Shown here in pieces: positions 61,899 through 64,000 of a stretch of DNA of 64,000 nucleotides. The position numbers were made by a program, and so were the translations under genes. Under the pieces are notes generated by a model that worked only from the letters and a program-made list of their open reading frames with translations, did no database searches and was not told the origin of the DNA. This DNA is from Geodermatophilus sp. DF01-2 (GTDB lineage Bacteria; Actinomycetota; Actinomycetes; Mycobacteriales; Geodermatophilaceae): NCBI RefSeq assembly GCF_004571065.1, contig NZ_SPQN01000006.1, forward strand, positions 1 to 64,000, given 5' to 3'. Numbering within the stretch: the first letter of the stretch is position 1; each line of letters begins with the position of its first letter.

Positions 61899-61972
61899 GA
61901 AACCATCCTGACCTGCGGCTACGACAGTTCCGGGCGCCCGGCGGTGGCCGTCGTCCACCTGCGGCGGGCAGC

Positions 61973-62722
61973 ATGCCGGGGGTGAGCACCCAGAGCGACC
62001 GACACGGACACACCCACCGCCTCGACCTCGCCGACGCCACCGTGCGGGAGTGGGACGCCACCGTCGTGGCGGCCGATCCCGAGCAGGGCATCGTGCTGGA
62101 CCGCAGCGCCTTCTACCCGGGCGGTGGCGGGCAGCCGCCGGACGAGGGCGTGCTGCTGTGGGGCGGCGTCCGCACCCGGATCGCCGGCACCCGCAAGGGC
62201 GACGAGCTCTACCTGGTCCCGGTCGAGGGCGACCCGCTGCCGCCGCCGGGCACCGCCGTCCGCGGCGCCCTGGACGACGAGCGGCGCACCCGGCTCATGC
62301 GCACGCACTCCGGGCTGCACGTGCTCACCGGCGTGGTGTTCCGCGACTTCGGCGCGCTGGTCACCGGCGGCAACATGGAGCCGCTGACCGCGCGGATGGA
62401 CTTCGACCTGGCCGAGGTGCCGCCGGACTTTAAGGAGCGGGTCGCCGAGGCGGTCAACGCCGAGATCGCCGCCGACCGCCGCATCGAGGTGAAGACGCTG
62501 CCGAGAGGCGAGGCGTTCGCCATCCCCGACATCATCCGGACGGCGACCAACCTGCTGCCGCCCGACATCGAGGTGGTGCGCATCGTCGACATCGTCGGCC
62601 TCGACACCCAGGCGGACGGCGGCACGCACGTCGCCTCGACGTCGATGGTGGGGCGGATCGAGGTGACCAAGATGGAGAACAAGGGCCGCGGCTTCCGCCG
62701 GCTGCGCATCCGGATCGTCTGA
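61973..62722 (+). CDS. Alanyl-tRNA editing protein (AlaX-like)
   Basis: A 249-residue free-standing editing-domain protein related to the AlaRS C-half, which deacylates mischarged Ser/Gly-tRNA(Ala). YPGGGGQPPDEG near residue 48 and the zinc motif HSGLH (His-x3-His) near 112 are present; the second zinc pair, normally Cys-x3-His in CGGTH, reads DGGTH here, so one Cys is replaced by Asp. The C-terminal GRIEVTKMENKGRGFRRLRI matches the family. An ATG at 61973 and a GTG at 61982 are both possible starts. Confidence 0.82.
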   Translation: MPGVSTQSDRHGHTHRLDLADATVREWDATVVAADPEQGIVLDRSAFYPGGGGQPPDEGVLLWGGVRTRIAGTRKGDELYLVPVEGDPLPPPGTAVRGALDDERRTRLMRTHSGLHVLTGVVFRDFGALVTGGNMEPLTARMDFDLAEVPPDFKERVAEAVNAEIAADRRIEVKTLPRGEAFAIPDIIRTATNLLPPDIEVVRIVDIVGLDTQADGGTHVASTSMVGRIEVTKMENKGRGFRRLRIRIV

Positions 62723-62905
62723 ACCCGGCCGGCGACCACCACACGGAAGACCTCGTCCGGCCGCCCGTCAGCACGGCCGGCCGCCCGGTGCCGCCGACCC
62801 CACGAGGAGGCAGGAGTCCCGCCCGCCCCTGGTCACCCTTCTGGAACACGAGAGTTCCGGAGGATGCGTACGGTGCCCCTGCACTCGCAGAACGGGGGAC
62901 CAGCC

Positions 62906-63652
62906 ATGACACCGACCGACCCAGACGCTCCGAGGACGGCACAGTCCCCACAGACGATCCAGCTGCCGGTCCAGTCGATCGTCGAGCAGCGCCCCGAGCG
63001 TCGTCGCCGATGGCTGCGGTGGGCGGTCCCGCTGCTGGCCTTCCTGTTGGGAGCCTGCGTCGGCGGCGCCGACGACATGACCGACCCCACGACGACACCG
63101 CAGTACATGACCCTGCGGAGCGAGCTCGACACTGCGCAGGACGAGGTCGCGGGGGCCCGGGCGCAGATCGAGCAGATCATGGCGGAGGCCGAGGCCCGGG
63201 TCCAGCAGCAGATGGCCGGCGTCGAGGCGCGCAGCGCGGAGCTCGACCAGCGCGAGCAGGCCCTGATCTCTCGCGAGAACACTCCGCGCAACGCCGAGGC
63301 TGCTGGATCGTCGCTCGGAAGCACCGACACCGCATCGGCTTCCACCGACCGCGACTGCTCGGACTTCACCACCCAGGCCGAGGCCCAGGCGGCCTTCGAC
63401 GCCGTCCCTGGCGATCCCGAGCGACTGGACGCCGACAACGACGGCATCGCTTGCGAGGACTCGGTGAGCAGTTCGGGCTCGGCCGCGTCCGGGTCGGCGG
63501 CGGTACGCCCGCCGGATGCGCAGGCTCCGGCGAGTACGTACTACGACAACTGCTCCGCGGCACGTGCCGCCGACGCGGCCCCGGTCCGGGTCGGCGACCC
63601 CGGCTACGGCAGGCACCTGGACCGGGACGGCGACGGGGTCGGCTGCGAGTAG
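62906..63652 (+). CDS. Membrane-anchored protein with two Excalibur calcium-binding domains
   Basis: A 248-residue envelope protein. A cytoplasmic Pro/Gln-rich N-terminus leads to one membrane segment (WLRWAVPLLAFLLGACVGG near 46-64), then a coiled coil (LRSELDTAQDEVAGARAQIEQIMAEAEARVQQQ), and two Excalibur domains at about 150-190 (DRDCSDFTTQAEAQAAFD .. LDADNDGIACE) and 210-248 (NCSAARAADAAPV .. LDRDGDGVGCE). Excalibur modules carry the D-x-D-x-D-G-x2-C-E calcium loop and paired Cys. A possible lipobox LLGAC exists but lies far from the N-terminus. ATG with GGGGGA ribosome site. Confidence 0.82.
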   Translation: MTPTDPDAPRTAQSPQTIQLPVQSIVEQRPERRRRWLRWAVPLLAFLLGACVGGADDMTDPTTTPQYMTLRSELDTAQDEVAGARAQIEQIMAEAEARVQQQMAGVEARSAELDQREQALISRENTPRNAEAAGSSLGSTDTASASTDRDCSDFTTQAEAQAAFDAVPGDPERLDADNDGIACEDSVSSSGSAASGSAAVRPPDAQAPASTYYDNCSAARAADAAPVRVGDPGYGRHLDRDGDGVGCE

Positions 63653-63710
63653 CCGGCCCGGGAGGTGCCTTCCGCGCGCGAAAAGCACCTCAGCAGCCGT
63701 CGGGCCGTCC

Positions 63711-64000
63711 TCAGCGGTGCGGGATGCCGCCGGGGCCGTGGTCGGCAGGGACCTGCTCGTCCTCGGGTGGCGGGCCGGGCGGCGTCCCGTCGCCGAACGG
63801 CGACCCGCCGAGCTCCTCGCGCCCGTGCGGGGTCAGCCAGACCGACGTGTCCGGTCCGGCCGGGACGACCTGCGTCGGGTTGATGTCGGTGTGGACGACG
63901 TAGTAGTGCTCCTTGATCTGCGGGAAGTCGATCGTGTCGCCGAACCCCGGGGTCTGGAACAGGTCGCGCGTGTAGGCCCACAGCACCGGCATCTCGGTCA
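63711..64000 (-). CDS. Xi-class glutathione S-transferase-like protein, partial
   Basis: The C-terminal 97 or so residues of a GST-family protein (glutathionyl-hydroquinone reductase type) that continues past the right edge. PVLWAYTRDLFQTPGFGDT, IKEHYYVVHTDINPTQVVPAGP are conserved Xi-class blocks. Actinobacteria usually lack glutathione, so the thiol cofactor may be mycothiol or another. The tail after TPHGREELGG is Pro/Gly/Asp-rich and variable. The start lies outside the window. Confidence 0.85.
   Translation of the reverse strand, partial: TEMPVLWAYTRDLFQTPGFGDTIDFPQIKEHYYVVHTDINPTQVVPAGPDTSVWLTPHGREELGGSPFGDGTPPGPPPEDEQVPADHGPGGIPHR

Noticed and set aside
60784-62091. 435-codon minus-strand frame over the LysR/DUF222 scar
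   Set aside because: Its translation lacks motifs; the LysR and DUF222 similarities lie in the other minus frames.

Overview
This 64 kb window is very GC-rich, tightly packed chromosomal DNA from an actinobacterium. GTG starts are frequent, genes are often coupled through ATGA/GTGA overlaps, and actinobacterial families are common (DUF1206, DUF2254, DUF222 remnant, HelD-type ATPase, RsbQ/RsbP-like stress module, Excalibur protein, F420-type LLM enzyme). The style of the proteins resembles Geodermatophilaceae (Blastococcus, Geodermatophilus, Modestobacter); that family assignment is an impression, not a computed result. No rRNA, tRNA, CRISPR array, prophage or insertion sequence was recognised.

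Layout. 0.1-6 kb: type II NADH dehydrogenase, alpha/beta hydrolases, a cupredoxin lipoprotein with a membrane partner, an ArsR-like regulator and a DoxX-like protein. 6-12.5 kb: DEAD-box RNA helicase, an MFS deletion remnant, an intact MFS exporter, a DUF5937-type regulator, and an aldehyde dehydrogenase followed by a gutted GMC oxidoreductase. 12.5-17 kb: PPK2, a sacsin-like GHKL ATPase, a small membrane protein and a STAS anti-sigma antagonist. 17-22 kb: a complete five-gene branched-chain-amino-acid-type ABC transporter operon (livFGHMK order). 22-29 kb: MFS, thiolase, SDR, DUF2254 and two tandem DUF1206 genes. 29-36 kb: Cys-tailed membrane protein, a macro-like/SIR2 protein, a CYP152-type peroxygenase P450, a small membrane protein and a HelD/HelR-like ATPase. 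36-40 kb: SRPBCC protein, RsbQ-like hydrolase and PAS-GAF-SpoIIE phosphatase. 40-60.7 kb: a long acyl-CoA and dicarboxylate catabolic region holding four acyl-CoA dehydrogenase genes, two family III CoA-transferases, a family I CoA-transferase pair, an isomerase-like crotonase, TesB thioesterase, an orphan TctC solute-binding protein, an MFS transporter, LysR and GntR regulators, and an operon (CoA-transferase, CitE-like lyase, acyl-CoA dehydrogenase, SDR, MaoC-type hydratase, thiolase, LLM) that resembles a mesaconyl/citramalyl-CoA route. 60.8-64 kb: a DUF222/LysR deletion scar, an AlaX-type editing protein, a double Excalibur protein and the 3' part of a Xi-class GST gene.

How it fits together. 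The right half is dominated by CoA-thioester metabolism with its own regulators and transporters, probably for uptake and breakdown of branched or dicarboxylic acids. The RsbQ/RsbP-like pair and the STAS protein point to partner-switching stress signalling.

Most unusual features. An eight-copy family of imperfect inverted repeats sits beside genes, several copies apparently inserted into older copies. Several genes have been reduced to their two ends by internal deletion. One protein fuses a macro-like domain to SIR2. Long nested inverted repeats occur near helD and at gene ends.
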